Positions 1 through 9,124 of a DNA stretch of 53,896 nucleotides are shown here, one piece after another; positions within the stretch are counted from its first letter, which is position 1; each line of letters starts with the position of its first letter. Origin of the DNA: Myxococcota bacterium. GTDB lineage: Bacteria > Myxococcota_A > Polyangia > Polyangiales > JANWZI01. The position numbers and the translations under genes were made by a program. The stretch covers positions 1 to 53,896 of the forward strand of contig JANWZI010000015.1 of assembly GCA_025054695.1 (NCBI GenBank). Reading direction: 5' to 3'. The notes below the pieces were generated by a model, which saw only the letters and a list, made by a program, of their open reading frames with translations, was not told the origin of the DNA and searched no databases.

Positions 1-251
1 GGATCCGGGCGCTGCGGCCCCACGCGCCGTTCGACCTCGTGCTTGCCGACCCGCCATGGAATCGCCTGGCCGCCGTGAGCGCCGTGCTCGCCGCGCTGCT
101 CGAGGCCCGTCTGCTTTCCGAACGTGCGCGGATCGTGGTCGAACACCCGAGCCGGACCTCACCGCAATGGCCCGAAGCGCTTCAGTCCGAAGCCCGGTAT
201 CGCTATGGTGACACCGCCGTGACGTTGCTCGCGCCGGAGCCGCAGCGATGA
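1..251 (+). CDS. rsmD: 16S rRNA (guanine-N2)-methyltransferase RsmD, C-terminal fragment
   Basis: Only the last 80 or so codons are inside the window; the gene begins upstream and the frame is open from base 3. Visible are the methyltransferase motif IV-like string VLADPPW, then a VVEHP strand and a YGDTAVTLL ending, which is the usual C-terminus of RsmD-family enzymes that methylate G966 of 16S rRNA with SAM. The stop codon overlaps the start of coaD (ATGA), and an rsmD-coaD pair is a very common bacterial arrangement, which strengthens the call. Confidence 0.85.
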   Translation, partial: IRALRPHAPFDLVLADPPWNRLAAVSAVLAALLEARLLSERARIVVEHPSRTSPQWPEALQSEARYRYGDTAVTLLAPEPQR

Positions 252-739
252 CCGTCGCCATCTATCCGGGATCGTTCGATCCGCTGACCAACGGCCATCT
301 CGAGATCCTGCGAAGCGGGCTCGTGGCGTTCGAACGGATCGTGGTGGCCGTCGTCTCGAACCCGCGCAAACAGGGGCTGTTCAGCTCGGAGGAGCGCGTC
401 GCGATGATCCGCGAGTCGATCGGCGACGATCCCCGCGTCGAGGTCGACGCCTTCGACGGGCTGCTCATGGATTACTGTCGCCGCAAGGGCGTGCGCGTCG
501 TCTTGCGCGGGCTGCGCGCCGTCGCCGACTTCGAGTACGAGCTGCAGATGGCGAACATGAACCGCCATCTGTACCCCGAAGTCGAGACGTGCTTCATCAT
601 GGCGCACGACGCGTTCTTCTACGTTAGCTCGAGCCTGGTGAAGGAGGTCGCCCGACTCGGCGGAGACGTGCGGGCGCTGGTTCCGCCGGCCGTCGCACGC
701 CGACTCGCCGCAAAGCTCGCCAGCTCCGGCACGAGCTGA
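248..739 (+). CDS. coaD: Phosphopantetheine adenylyltransferase CoaD
   Basis: This 163-aa protein has the family's normal length. It catalyses the reversible transfer of AMP from ATP to 4'-phosphopantetheine, the penultimate step of coenzyme A synthesis, in the cytosol. The nucleotidyltransferase signature [11 protein letters not shown] is at residues 7-17 and the [15 protein letters not shown] helix near residue 127; both are diagnostic. A GGAG lies eight bases before the ATG, which overlaps the rsmD stop, so the two genes are probably translationally coupled. The last 121 bp are overlapped on the opposite strand by the end of the QEGLA-motif gene. Confidence 0.97.
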   Translation: MTVAIYPGSFDPLTNGHLEILRSGLVAFERIVVAVVSNPRKQGLFSSEERVAMIRESIGDDPRVEVDAFDGLLMDYCRRKGVRVVLRGLRAVADFEYELQMANMNRHLYPEVETCFIMAHDAFFYVSSSLVKEVARLGGDVRALVPPAVARRLAAKLASSGTS

Positions 740-1884
740 GCCGGGTCCGGCTGCACCCGCGCGCGGCGCACGAGCCCGAGCCGGACGAGCGCATCGAGCG
801 CGCATCGGTCGTCCAGGCCGACACGACCGCGCCACAGCGCCTCGAGCGCGGACTCGTCGCGCGCCACCGCCTCCCGCACGCGCAACCAGCCCCGCAGGTA
901 AATCGCGTCGCGCGCGAGGCCACCTCCGCGATGCACGCGCTCGGCAAGCACCACCGCGTCGGACGGGTCGAAGCCGTGCTCGCGCACCAGCGCACGCGCC
1001 GTCTCCGTGAAGCTCGCGCCTTGGTGCACCGAATCGACAGCCAGCACCCGACCCGCGAGCATGCGCAGGCGCGCCGCGTCGAGCAGACCGCTGCGCTCCT
1101 CGAGCAGCACCGCCAGTCCCTCCTGGTCGACGAGGCTCCCTGCGGTGCCGATCGCACAAAGGCCGAGCGGCTGGGCGCGGCCGTTGGCGGCCACCGTGAG
1201 GTGGCCGAGCACCTCGTGGACGAGCACGCGGAGCGCCTCGCGTACGCCGAAGGCACGGTCCGCGAGCAGCAGCGTGCGGTCCCCGGACGCCGCCGACGCC
1301 GTCAATCTCGGCTCGACGCGGATCGAAACATCGAGCCCCACACGACGCACGAGACGACGGGCGAGCGCCTCGACGCACGGACGATCCGCCGGCGCACGCG
1401 CCGCGAGGCGTCGGGGCTCGCGCGTCGGCGCGACGGCGGAAACGATGGCACGCGCGAACGCGGCGAGATCGACCGTGGCGCCCCCCCAACGAACCAGGAC
1501 CCTGCCACAGCCGAAACGTGCGCGACACAGCGGGCGGAGCCGCTCGGGGCGTCCGACGGCGCGCAGGATCTCGGCGTCCGCGCGCATCTCGTCGATGCGC
1601 GCCGCGTACAGCGCGGCGGCCGGACCCGCATCCGTGGCACGGCGCGCAGCGTCGTCGAGGCGAGCGTCGAGGTCCGGCCGAAGCGCGACTTGCACCGGAG
1701 ACAGCCGTGGCTCGAGCCGTTCGCCGCGACGCAACGCGCGCGCGAGGCGGGCGCGCTCGCGCACCACGTCGTCGCCCGTCAGTGCGAGCAGGGGACGGGT
1801 CTCGCGGCCGAGAGCGGTCAGGGACGCGTCGAGCTCGGCGCCTCGGCGCACGTCGATGGTCGCGCGGGGCCCCGTCGTGCTCAC
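619..1884 (-). CDS. QEGLA-motif (DUF1704/MATCAP-like) metallopeptidase-like protein
   Basis: A 421-aa protein with HEVLGH at residues 223-228 and QEGLA at 254-258. This pairing marks the DUF1704 family, sometimes named flavohemoglobin expression-modulating QEGLA motif protein. Its eukaryotic relatives (MATCAP) are HExxxH zinc carboxypeptidases acting on tubulin. The zinc ligands H223, H228 and E255 are all present, so a catalytic protease is plausible; the bacterial substrate is unknown. It starts with GTG overlapping the stop of the upstream PIN-PhoH gene (GTGA), which implies an operon. Its last 40 codons run antisense through the end of coaD and have low-complexity composition, so the true C-terminal domain probably ends near residue 385. 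Confidence 0.8.
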   Translation of the reverse strand: MSTTGPRATIDVRRGAELDASLTALGRETRPLLALTGDDVVRERARLARALRRGERLEPRLSPVQVALRPDLDARLDDAARRATDAGPAAALYAARIDEMRADAEILRAVGRPERLRPLCRARFGCGRVLVRWGGATVDLAAFARAIVSAVAPTREPRRLAARAPADRPCVEALARRLVRRVGLDVSIRVEPRLTASAASGDRTLLLADRAFGVREALRVLVHEVLGHLTVAANGRAQPLGLCAIGTAGSLVDQEGLAVLLEERSGLLDAARLRMLAGRVLAVDSVHQGASFTETARALVREHGFDPSDAVVLAERVHRGGGLARDAIYLRGWLRVREAVARDESALEALWRGRVGLDDRCALDALVRLGLVRRARVQPDPAQLVPELASFAASRRATAGGTSARTSPPSRATSFTRLELT

Positions 1885-3206
1885 AGCAGCTCGGTGGCCC
1901 GTTCGGCGAGCTCGCTGCGCTCGCCCTTGGTGAGCGTGACGTGCCCCGCCAGGGGCTCCTGCTTGAAGCGTTCGGCGACGGTGGTCAGCCCGTTTCGCGC
2001 GGCGTCGACGTAGGGATTGTCGATCTGATAGGGGTCGCCGGTCAGCACGATCTTCGTCTCGCTTCCACAGCGCGTGATGATCGTCTTGACCTCGTGGGGC
2101 GTCAGGTTCTGCGCCTCATCGACGACCAGATACTGGTTGGGCAGCGAACGGCCGCGAATGTAGGTGAGCGGCTCGACCTCGATGATCCCGGCGGCCACGA
2201 GCTCCTGGTAGCTGCGGCCCTGCGCGCCGCGCGCGCGGCCCACCGTGAAGATGTACTCGAGATTGTCGAAGATGGGCCGCATCCATGGGTTGAGTTTCTC
2301 CTCGATCGTGCCCGGCAGGTAACCCACGTCGCGCCCGAGCGGGAAAATGGGCCGGGAAACGAGCAGACGCGCGTGCGTCCCTTCGTCGACGACACACCGC
2401 AGCGCGGCGGCCAGCGCGAGCAGCGTCTTGCCCGTCCCCGCCTTGCCGACGAGCGTGACCAGGCGCACGGCCGGGTCGAGCAGCAGATCGAGCGCGAAGT
2501 GCTGCTCGAGGTTGCGCGGCCGCACACCCCAAGCGCCCTCCCGTCCCCCACGCAGCGGCTGGACCAGCCCCCGTCGTCGCTCCGCCCGGCCGAGCGCGGT
2601 GCGCCGGGGCTGCTCGGCATCGCGCAGCACGAGGCAGGCGTTCGGGAAGGGCACCGGCACGCCGAGCTCCTCGAGCGGCACCTCCTCGCGTCGCGCGACG
2701 CGGTCGACGATCTCGCCGGGCACGTCCATTTCGACGATTCCGCTGTACAGCTCGTCGAGCGGGATGCTCGGGTTCTCGTAGTTCTCCGCGCGTAGCCCGA
2801 GCGCGTCAGCGCGGATCCGCAGGTTGCTGTCCATCGTCACGAACACGACGGGCGTGTCCCGGTGCCGGTCGCGGATCTCGAGCGCCGTTTGCAGGATCGC
2901 GTGATCCATCGCGGCGTGATCGAGGCGGCGAAGCCGCCGCGGGTCGTCGGGCACGGCCACCCGCAACAGGCCACCGCCGTCGAGCCGGACGCCGGTGCGC
3001 AGCGATCCGCCCGCCCGATCGCGCAGCTCGTCGAGCTGCCGCGCCACGTGTCGCGCGTTGCGTCCGAGCTCGCTCGACTCCTTCTTGAACTGATCGATTT
3101 CTTCGATGACGTGAATGGGGACGACGACGTCGTTGTCCTCGAACTTGTCGAACGCGCGCGGATCGTGAAGCAGGACGTTGGTGTCGAGAACGTAAATCTT
3201 GTGCAC
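1881..3206 (-). CDS. PIN-PhoH fusion ATPase (YlaK type)
   Basis: A 441-aa protein with an N-terminal PIN nuclease domain (VLDTNVLL at residues 6-13, with acidic residues D8, E35, E36, D101 and D126) and a C-terminal PhoH ATPase domain (Walker A GKAGTGKT at 254-261, Walker B VVDEAQ at 361-366). Family knowledge links PhoH2-type PIN-PhoH proteins to sequence-specific RNA unwinding and cleavage. The GTG start at 3206 gives the canonical N-terminus KIYVLDTN; another GTG lies six codons upstream. The frame stays open far upstream only because it runs antisense to the glycerophosphodiesterase gene. It is followed by the QEGLA gene with a 4-bp overlap. A separate, PIN-less PhoH occurs at 18816. Confidence 0.92.
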   Translation of the reverse strand: MHKIYVLDTNVLLHDPRAFDKFEDNDVVVPIHVIEEIDQFKKESSELGRNARHVARQLDELRDRAGGSLRTGVRLDGGGLLRVAVPDDPRRLRRLDHAAMDHAILQTALEIRDRHRDTPVVFVTMDSNLRIRADALGLRAENYENPSIPLDELYSGIVEMDVPGEIVDRVARREEVPLEELGVPVPFPNACLVLRDAEQPRRTALGRAERRRGLVQPLRGGREGAWGVRPRNLEQHFALDLLLDPAVRLVTLVGKAGTGKTLLALAAALRCVVDEGTHARLLVSRPIFPLGRDVGYLPGTIEEKLNPWMRPIFDNLEYIFTVGRARGAQGRSYQELVAAGIIEVEPLTYIRGRSLPNQYLVVDEAQNLTPHEVKTIITRCGSETKIVLTGDPYQIDNPYVDAARNGLTTVAERFKQEPLAGHVTLTKGERSELAERATELL

Positions 3207-3284
3207 CGACGCCGCTTGTAGCACGCCGATCCGGGCCGGGCGTCGTGCCTGCGGGCCGGAGAGGACCGCCGCCGCGCCGTGGGC

Positions 3285-3290
3285 TAGCCT
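3285..3290 (+). promoter_or_regulatory. Candidate -10 element TAGCCT
   Basis: TAGCCT ends nine bases before the ATG of the glycerophosphodiesterase gene. With the usual 6-7 base distance to the transcription start, the mRNA would have almost no leader. No Shine-Dalgarno sequence and no recognisable -35 box are seen. It belongs to a recurring set of TAnnnT boxes at start codons in this window. Confidence 0.4.
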
Positions 3291-3299
3291 GCCGCGCCG

Positions 3300-4079
3300 A
3301 TGCGTGCCGTCCTCCTCGAACGACTTCGCCGACGGGCCGGCGAGCCCCCGAGGGTGTACGCACACCGCGGCGCATGCCGCAAGGCTCCGGAAAACACGCT
3401 GCGCGCCATCGAAATCGCGCTCGACGAGAGCGCCGACGGAGTCGAGATCGACGTGCGCCCGTGCGGAAGCGGGGAGCTGGTTCTCGCACACGATCCCGAC
3501 CTGTGGCGCGTCGCGGGCCTGCCGCGTGCGGTGCACGAGACGCCGTGGTCGGTCCTGCGACGCGTCGATCTGGGCGGGGGCGAACGCGTTGCGCTCCTCG
3601 AGGATGCGATGTCCCTGGTCGCCGCACGCGACGCGTTGCTGAACGTGGAAGTCAAGGCCGACGTACCCTCCCGTCTCGAGCTCGTGCGCGCGCTGCGTCG
3701 CCTCTGGGAACGGCTCGAACCGCGCGCGCGCGACCGGTGCTGGCTGTCCACGTTCGACCCGATTCTGTGCGTCGCCCTGCGACGCGCGCTGCCCGAGCCG
3801 CCCTGCGCGCTGCTGTTCGACGAAGCGCATCCCATCCCCCGCGTCGGCCGATGGCTCGACGTGCCGCTCCGGACCGAGGGCGTCCATCCGCGTGCGCCCC
3901 TCGTGCGCGCGCGCGATCTGCGACGATGGCACCGCGCGGGACGATTCGTCGTGACCTGGACGGTCGACGATCCGGACGAGGCAAGTCGGCTCGCCTCGCT
4001 CGGCGTCGACGGCATCATCACCGACGAGCCCGGGCGCATTCGCGCGGCGCTGCACGACGGCTCGCCGTTGGCGCACTGA
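3300..4079 (+). CDS. Glycerophosphodiester phosphodiesterase
   Basis: This 259-aa protein hydrolyses glycerophosphodiesters to glycerol-3-phosphate and an alcohol. Family motifs occur in order: AHRG near residue 21, APENTLRA, the metal-binding GVEIDVR, the LAHDPDL loop, NVEVK in mid-protein and VTWTVDD near the end. There is no signal peptide, so a cytosolic UgpQ-like enzyme is likely, probably used in phospholipid turnover. It is transcribed divergently from the PIN-PhoH gene and convergently with the sulfatase-like fusion. The 160-bp gap after it carries the first hexamer repeat tract. Confidence 0.93.
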   Translation: MRAVLLERLRRRAGEPPRVYAHRGACRKAPENTLRAIEIALDESADGVEIDVRPCGSGELVLAHDPDLWRVAGLPRAVHETPWSVLRRVDLGGGERVALLEDAMSLVAARDALLNVEVKADVPSRLELVRALRRLWERLEPRARDRCWLSTFDPILCVALRRALPEPPCALLFDEAHPIPRVGRWLDVPLRTEGVHPRAPLVRARDLRRWHRAGRFVVTWTVDDPDEASRLASLGVDGIITDEPGRIRAALHDGSPLAH

Positions 4080-4171
4080 TCGCGAACCGCGGCTCGCCGC
4101 CTGGCACGGTTCGTTCGGTGGGCGCGTCGCGCGATCCTCGCCGCGAGCCCGCGATCTCCCTCCACCACGGG

Positions 4172-4201
4172 CCCGGGCTCGGGCGCGGACTCGGATCCGA
4201 G
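4172..4201 (+). repeat. CTCGGN hexamer tract 1 (short)
   Basis: Five units in 6-bp register (CCCGGG, CTCGGG, CGCGGA, CTCGGA, TCCGAG) lie in the 160-bp gap between two convergent genes, 92 bp past the glycerophosphodiesterase stop. Alone it would not be noticed; it is listed because longer copies of the same repeat occur in ten other gaps. The rest of the gap shows nothing recognisable. Confidence 0.45.
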
Positions 4202-4239
4202 CGCTCCCGCGTGCACCCGTGCGAATGCCCTCGGCGCCT

Positions 4240-7239
4240 TCAGTTCGCGTACCCGAGCGCTCGCAGTCGCTCGGCGTCCGCCTCGCCGACGTCCACCTGC
4301 GTCGCCGTCGCCGCGCCGCTGCGCGCGACCCGCCCCGCCGTCGCGAGCCGCTCGGTGACGAGCTCGGTCACCTCCGGTTGCTCCGCCAGCAGGTCGACGC
4401 GTTCCCCGGGATCTTGGTCCACGCGGAACAGCTCCGCCGGCGGCAGCCCGCGTGGATTGCCCGGGTTGGCGACGATGATTTTCAGCTCGCTCGAGCCGCG
4501 ACGCGTCCGGAGGCTCTCGATCTCGTTGCCCTCGTGCCGTTCGTACGCGTACACGTCGGGCCCGGGCCCCGGCGCGAAGAGATCGCGGCCCTGCACGCCC
4601 TCGGGAATCGCGATCCCCATGCGCGCGAGCAGCGTCGGCATCACGTCGATCGATTGCCGCCAGTCGCGGACGACGGTTCCTCCGCGCTCGTTGCCCGGCA
4701 ACTTGACGAGCAGGGGCACGCGCAGCTGTTCGTCGTACAGGGTCGTGCCGTGCCAGTAGCCGCCGTGGTCCATGAACTCTTCGCCGTGGTCGCTCGTGAC
4801 GACGACGAGCGTCTCGTCGTACAGGCCGCGCCGGCGCAGTTCGGAGAGCAGACGCCCGAAGTGCTCGTCCCAGTAGGTGATCTCGCCGTCGTACAGCGCG
4901 CGCAGCCGCGGGGCCTCCTCGGGGCGTGGGCGCGGGTTGGCCGCGCGCGAGTAGCCCTCGCCGTTGTAGGGATGGACGAAGTACGGATCGTGCGGGTCCA
5001 TGTAACCGACGAACAGCAGCCACGGCCGATCGCGGGGCGCGCGATCGAGCCAGGCGAAGAGCTCGCGGTTGACGGTCTCCGCGTCCTGGTACGCGCGCCC
5101 CGGTCGCGCCGCCAGCATCGACTCGATGCGCTGCCGCAGCGCCTGCACGAGCAGCAGCTTGGCCGCGTGATCGTCGGCGCCGAGCACGAAATCGGGCTCG
5201 AGGTAGTGGTACTCGTCGAAGCCCTGATCGAAGGCGAAGAACGGCGCGACGTTGTAGTTGGTCACGAAGCCGGCCGTGTACCAGCCCGCCTCGCCCATCG
5301 CCTCGGCGAGCGTGACCACCTCCGCGGGCAGCGCGTCGGCCTTGTCCATCACGGCGTGGTTGGTCGGCAGCCGACCCGTCAGTAGCGAGGCAAAGCTGGG
5401 CCGCGTCCAGGACGCGTTGACGAAGAACTGCTCGAAGCGCACCGCGTCGCGCGCGAACGCATCGAGGTGCGGCGTGCGTCCGCGGGCGTAGCCGTATACG
5501 GGCAGATGGTCCGCGCGCAGCGTGTCGACGACGATGAACAACACGTTGCGGGCTTGCGGCGGGGCGGCCGGTCGCTCGCGAAGGGCCGGACGAGCCTCGG
5601 CGTCGCTGCCGACGAACGCACTGCCCACGGCGGCCGACGCAACCACGAACGCCCCGAAGGCGGGCGAGCCCCATGCACGGAGCATCCAGCCGAAGGGGCG
5701 CCGTTCGAGCAGCACGCGCAGCGCCGCGGCCAGGCCCGCGTACAGCAGCACCGCGCAAAGCGCACAGACCGCGAGCACGCCCAGGCCCATCGCACTCTTC
5801 CAGACGAGCATTTCGTCGAACGCGTCGCGCCGGATCCGGAACGCACCGAGCGCGAACGCCAGCAATGCGAAGGTACCCGCGGCCCAGCGCGCATAGGCTC
5901 GCGCCTCCGGCACCGCGCGCCGACCCATCCACCGGCCGACGGCCGCGAGCACCAGGCCTCCGACCCCCGCCGCGAGCGCTCCGAAGATGCCGTACACGAT
6001 CGCTCCGTAGCCGAGCACCCACAAGCGCGGGCTGCCGGCATCCGCCGCCAGCACGACCGCCCCTTCCGCCACGCCCACGAGCAGGCCGCCGAGCAGCCCG
6101 CCGCATGCGGCGAGCACCGTCGCGCGGACGAGGCGAGGCCGCTGCGCGGGCGGGACGCGCTCGATCGCGGCGTGGGCGAGCCGTTCCCGATCCGGATCGT
6201 CGACGCGGATCGAGGGCCGGTAGCCCGCGCGCCGCGCGAGGAAAATCGGACCGCCGAGCGCGCTAACCACCATTTCGCAGGCGAATCCGAGCGTCGGAAT
6301 GAGCAGCGCGATGGTGCCGGGCACCCCGAGCCGCTCGTAAATCGCGACGGCCGCGGCCTCGCGCAGCCCGATCCCGTTGATCGACGCCGGCACCAGGGCC
6401 GCGAGCACCTGCAGGGCCGAGGCGAAGAAGACCTGACCGACGCCGAGATCCGCGCCCAACGCGTGCGCCGCCGCGACGTACACGCCGAAGTGACAGCTGT
6501 GCGTGCCCACGCCGAGCAGCGCGGCCTGCACGAGCAGCTTGCCGCGCCCCTGATACGCGCAGACCGCGTCGACGGCCGTACGCAAGCGGGTGGAGACGGC
6601 CGGCGGAAGGGCCCCGGCGATGCGCCGGATCAAGCCGGGCCGCACGAGCAGGAGCAGGCCCACGGTGACGGCGAGCGCGAACAGTCCGTTGAGCAGCAGC
6701 ACGCCGCTCCAGCCGATCGTCGACAGGCCCCACAGCGAGCCGATCATCACGCACAGTCCGAAGGCGAGCTGCCCGAGAATCGTCTCGACGCCGATGACGA
6801 CGGCCGCGCGCGCGGTCTTGCCGGTGTGCCGGGCGACGTCATAGATGCGCCAGCCGCCGAATCCGGTGAAACCACCGGGCGTGAACGCACCCCAGAAGCG
6901 CGCGATGAGAATCGAGCCCGCCAGGAAGCGCCACGGCGCGTGGATGCCCTGGCCGACGAGCAGCCGTTGCCACCGGACGAGCGAGAATCCGACGCCCAAC
7001 AGCTGGATGCCGACGGCCGCGACGAGCCACGGCCAGCGAATGGACCCGAGCCGTTCGAGCAGCGCCGCGGCCCCCTCGCGACCGAGCACGCTGCGGTAGA
7101 TGAGCACGAGGACGGTGACCGTGAACGCGAGCTTGATCGCGATTACGATCGCGCGTCGCAGCGTGCGCTTTCGTTCGGGCTCGCCCACGACCCGCACCGG
7201 GTAGCCCGCGCGCGCAAACCGGTCAAGTTCTCGAAGCAT
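4240..7239 (-). CDS. Flippase-like (LPG synthase TM) / sulfatase-like membrane fusion protein
   Basis: A 999-aa fusion. Residues about 30-340 form a multi-TM domain of the lysylphosphatidylglycerol synthase transmembrane / flippase-like family, including the conserved NGIGLREA near 288. Residues 365-545 add about five more TM segments. From about 565 an alkaline phosphatase-superfamily domain follows: VVDTLRADHLPVYG, ASWTRPSFASLLTG around 608-622 where Thr rather than Cys/Ser sits at the nucleophile position, and TSDHGEEFMDHG near 800. A Thr nucleophile without the sulfatase CxPxR suggests a phosphotransferase or phosphodiesterase acting on lipid head groups or glycans outside the membrane (inference). 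I start at ATG 7239; the frame is open to 7332, but that would overlap divergent engB. Confidence 0.8.
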   Translation of the reverse strand: MLRELDRFARAGYPVRVVGEPERKRTLRRAIVIAIKLAFTVTVLVLIYRSVLGREGAAALLERLGSIRWPWLVAAVGIQLLGVGFSLVRWQRLLVGQGIHAPWRFLAGSILIARFWGAFTPGGFTGFGGWRIYDVARHTGKTARAAVVIGVETILGQLAFGLCVMIGSLWGLSTIGWSGVLLLNGLFALAVTVGLLLLVRPGLIRRIAGALPPAVSTRLRTAVDAVCAYQGRGKLLVQAALLGVGTHSCHFGVYVAAAHALGADLGVGQVFFASALQVLAALVPASINGIGLREAAAVAIYERLGVPGTIALLIPTLGFACEMVVSALGGPIFLARRAGYRPSIRVDDPDRERLAHAAIERVPPAQRPRLVRATVLAACGGLLGGLLVGVAEGAVVLAADAGSPRLWVLGYGAIVYGIFGALAAGVGGLVLAAVGRWMGRRAVPEARAYARWAAGTFALLAFALGAFRIRRDAFDEMLVWKSAMGLGVLAVCALCAVLLYAGLAAALRVLLERRPFGWMLRAWGSPAFGAFVVASAAVGSAFVGSDAEARPALRERPAAPPQARNVLFIVVDTLRADHLPVYGYARGRTPHLDAFARDAVRFEQFFVNASWTRPSFASLLTGRLPTNHAVMDKADALPAEVVTLAEAMGEAGWYTAGFVTNYNVAPFFAFDQGFDEYHYLEPDFVLGADDHAAKLLLVQALRQRIESMLAARPGRAYQDAETVNRELFAWLDRAPRDRPWLLFVGYMDPHDPYFVHPYNGEGYSRAANPRPRPEEAPRLRALYDGEITYWDEHFGRLLSELRRRGLYDETLVVVTSDHGEEFMDHGGYWHGTTLYDEQLRVPLLVKLPGNERGGTVVRDWRQSIDVMPTLLARMGIAIPEGVQGRDLFAPGPGPDVYAYERHEGNEIESLRTRRGSSELKIIVANPGNPRGLPPAELFRVDQDPGERVDLLAEQPEVTELVTERLATAGRVARSGAATATQVDVGEADAERLRALGYAN

Positions 7240-7313
7240 CTCGAGACGTGACGGACGCAGGCCCGCGGCCGTGCGCACACGAAGCGGGCTGAAGCTACCT
7301 TCGGCATGCTCCC

Positions 7314-7940
7314 ATGCACGTGCGTGACGCACGGCTGCTACGCGCCGTGTACCGGCTCGAACACCTACCCCCGCCCCAGTTTCCCGAGATCGCCTTCGCG
7401 GGGCGGAGCAACGTCGGCAAATCGAGCCTCATCAATGCCTGGGTCGGTCGGCGCAACCTCGCCCACACCTCCGCCACGCCGGGACGGACGCGTGGACTTT
7501 TCTTCTACCGCGTCGAGTTCGTCCATCCCCCCGCGACGCTCGATCTGGTCGATCTGCCCGGCTACGGACACGCGGCGCGGTCGCACGCCGAGCGCGCGGG
7601 CTGGAAAACGCTCGTGGAGGGATTCCTCGAACGCCGCCCCTCCTTATCGGCCGTCGCCGTGCTCGTCGACGTGCGCCGGGGCCTGCGCGACGAAGACCGG
7701 CAACTGCTGGAATATCTGCGCACGCTCGGGCGGCCCGCCCTCGTCGTGGCAACCAAGACCGACACGCTCCGCGCGGCCGAGCGGCATCCGACGCTCGAAC
7801 GGATGCGTCGCGAACTACGGGACGAGCACCCGTTCGTCCCCACGAGCGCCGAGCGTCGGGAGGGACTCGACGCGCTTTCCCGTACCCTTCTTACGCTCGC
7901 GGGTTTCACGACGCAGCCGCCAACGGACAGCCGTGGCTGA
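7314..7940 (+). CDS. engB: Ribosome biogenesis GTPase EngB (YsxC/YihA)
   Basis: A 208-aa GTPase of the usual size for EngB, which assists assembly of the large ribosomal subunit. All G motifs are visible: G1 GRSNVGKSS at residues 30-38, the G2 loop TPGRTRG at 55-61, G3 DLPGYG at 80-85, G4 TKTD at 147-150 and G5 TSA at 177-179. The N-terminal EIAFAGRSNVGKS context is diagnostic. A TACCTT box ends 11 bases before the ATG and may be a -10 element for a very short leader. It is divergent from the membrane fusion gene. Confidence 0.97.
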   Translation: MHVRDARLLRAVYRLEHLPPPQFPEIAFAGRSNVGKSSLINAWVGRRNLAHTSATPGRTRGLFFYRVEFVHPPATLDLVDLPGYGHAARSHAERAGWKTLVEGFLERRPSLSAVAVLVDVRRGLRDEDRQLLEYLRTLGRPALVVATKTDTLRAAERHPTLERMRRELRDEHPFVPTSAERREGLDALSRTLLTLAGFTTQPPTDSRG

Positions 7941-8047
7941 GGGCACGATCCACGACGTGGGTCTCGCGGCGTCGCGACGCGCAAGAGGGTCCGAGATATC
8001 GGGTGCCGTCTCGCCGTACGGTCGCTAGAATGGAGCGAAGACCGTCG

Positions 8048-8614
8048 ATGCAATTCGTCCTGATCGTCCTGATCGGCGCGCTCGGCGCCGCGGGTTGCGC
8101 GTCCAGTCACGACCCGGACACGGGTCCCGACGTCGCTTCGTGCACGCGGGTCAGCGAGTGCGTGCTCGTACCGCGGACGTGCTGCGGGGACTGCGGCGAG
8201 CCACGACGCGGCGACGCCCTTGCGCTGCATCGCGATCACGTCGAGGCGAACCGGCGCGAGGCGTGCGCGGGAATCGCCGGCTGTCCGCCCTGCATCGCGT
8301 CGCCCGACCCGACGCTGCGCGCGACGTGTGAAGCGAGCCGATGCGAGGTCGTCGATCTGCAGGCGCTTCCGCTGACGGAGTGCAGCCGCGCCGAGGAATG
8401 CCGCATTCGCACGAAAGACTGCTGCGAATGCGGCGGCGAGACGAGCCGCGGTTCGCTGATCGCAATCCGCGCCGACCGTGAAGCCGACTACGCCCGACTC
8501 GCCTGCGACGAAGGCGCGGCCACCGCGTGCCCCCGCTGTGCGCCGGCCTATCCGGGCGAAGCGATGGCCGGCTGCGTCGAAGGCCGCTGCGTCGTGCTCT
8601 GGAGCGACCCCTGA
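8048..8614 (+). CDS. Cys-rich lipoprotein with internal duplication
   Basis: A 188-aa protein starting MQFVLIVLIGALGAAGC, a signal peptide with lipobox GAAGC, so it is probably lipid-anchored. The mature part contains two similar Cys-rich modules of about 75 residues. Each has a C-x5-C opening (SECVL and EECRI), a CCGDCG or CCECGG block, then CPPC or CPRC and a final SRCEV or GRCVV, indicating internal duplication. The many cysteines suggest disulfide-stabilised extracytoplasmic modules. GGAGCGAAG upstream favours ATG 8048 over in-frame ATG 8030 and GTG 8003. The family is unknown to me. It ends 24 bp from the convergent acetyltransferase gene. Confidence 0.75.
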   Translation: MQFVLIVLIGALGAAGCASSHDPDTGPDVASCTRVSECVLVPRTCCGDCGEPRRGDALALHRDHVEANRREACAGIAGCPPCIASPDPTLRATCEASRCEVVDLQALPLTECSRAEECRIRTKDCCECGGETSRGSLIAIRADREADYARLACDEGAATACPRCAPAYPGEAMAGCVEGRCVVLWSDP

Positions 8615-8638
8615 GCATCCGCCGGCCGATCGCCTCGG

Positions 8639-9124
8639 TCAGGTGAGCGACCCGACGTCGAGCACGCACACGCGCGCGAGGACGCCACGCACGACGCGAT
8701 CGGGAGCGGAGACGTATCCCGCCCGCGCAAACAGCTTCAGCGATGCCGTGTTGTCGGGACGGATGCACGCGACGAGCCTCTGCAGGCCCAGGCCCCGAGC
8801 GATTCGAACCGCCTCGCGCAAGGCGGCGGTGCCGATGCCCCGCCCGCGCGCCTCGGGGGCGAGGTTGATGCCGATTTCGGCTTCGGCGGACGTCTCGTCG
8901 GACAGCTCGAAGCGAACGACACCGACCGGCTCGCCCTCGTGCTCGACGACGAACAGCCGCCGCGCGCGTCCCTCCAGCGCGCGCGCGTACCACGCGACGT
9001 GCGTCTCCCACGCGATGGGCTCCGGCGTGAACGACGCAGCACGCGAAACGGGATCGTTGGCCCAGCGAAAGACGCGCTCGCGGTCCTCCTCGCGGGCAGG
9101 ACGAAGCGCGATGGATCCGCTCAC
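8639..9124 (-). CDS. GNAT-family N-acetyltransferase
   Basis: A 161-aa protein of GNAT fold. It opens with the typical LRPAREEDRERVFRWAND stretch of RimJ/PseH-like enzymes, and the acetyl-CoA-binding loop RGRGIGTAAL follows the EAEIGINLAPEA strand. The PDNTASLKLFARAGY segment near residue 125 is also characteristic. It would move an acetyl group from acetyl-CoA to an amine; the substrate could be a protein N-terminus, an amino sugar or a small molecule, and nothing here decides. The start is GTG 9124. It ends tail-to-tail with the Cys-rich lipoprotein gene. Confidence 0.87.
   Translation of the reverse strand: MSGSIALRPAREEDRERVFRWANDPVSRAASFTPEPIAWETHVAWYARALEGRARRLFVVEHEGEPVGVVRFELSDETSAEAEIGINLAPEARGRGIGTAALREAVRIARGLGLQRLVACIRPDNTASLKLFARAGYVSAPDRVVRGVLARVCVLDVGSLT

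Noticed and set aside
4240-7239. Classical arylsulfatase needing the radical SAM enzyme at 50318 as a sulfatase maturase
   Set aside because: The nucleophile site has Thr with no Cys/Ser-x-P-x-R motif, so there is no residue to convert to formylglycine.
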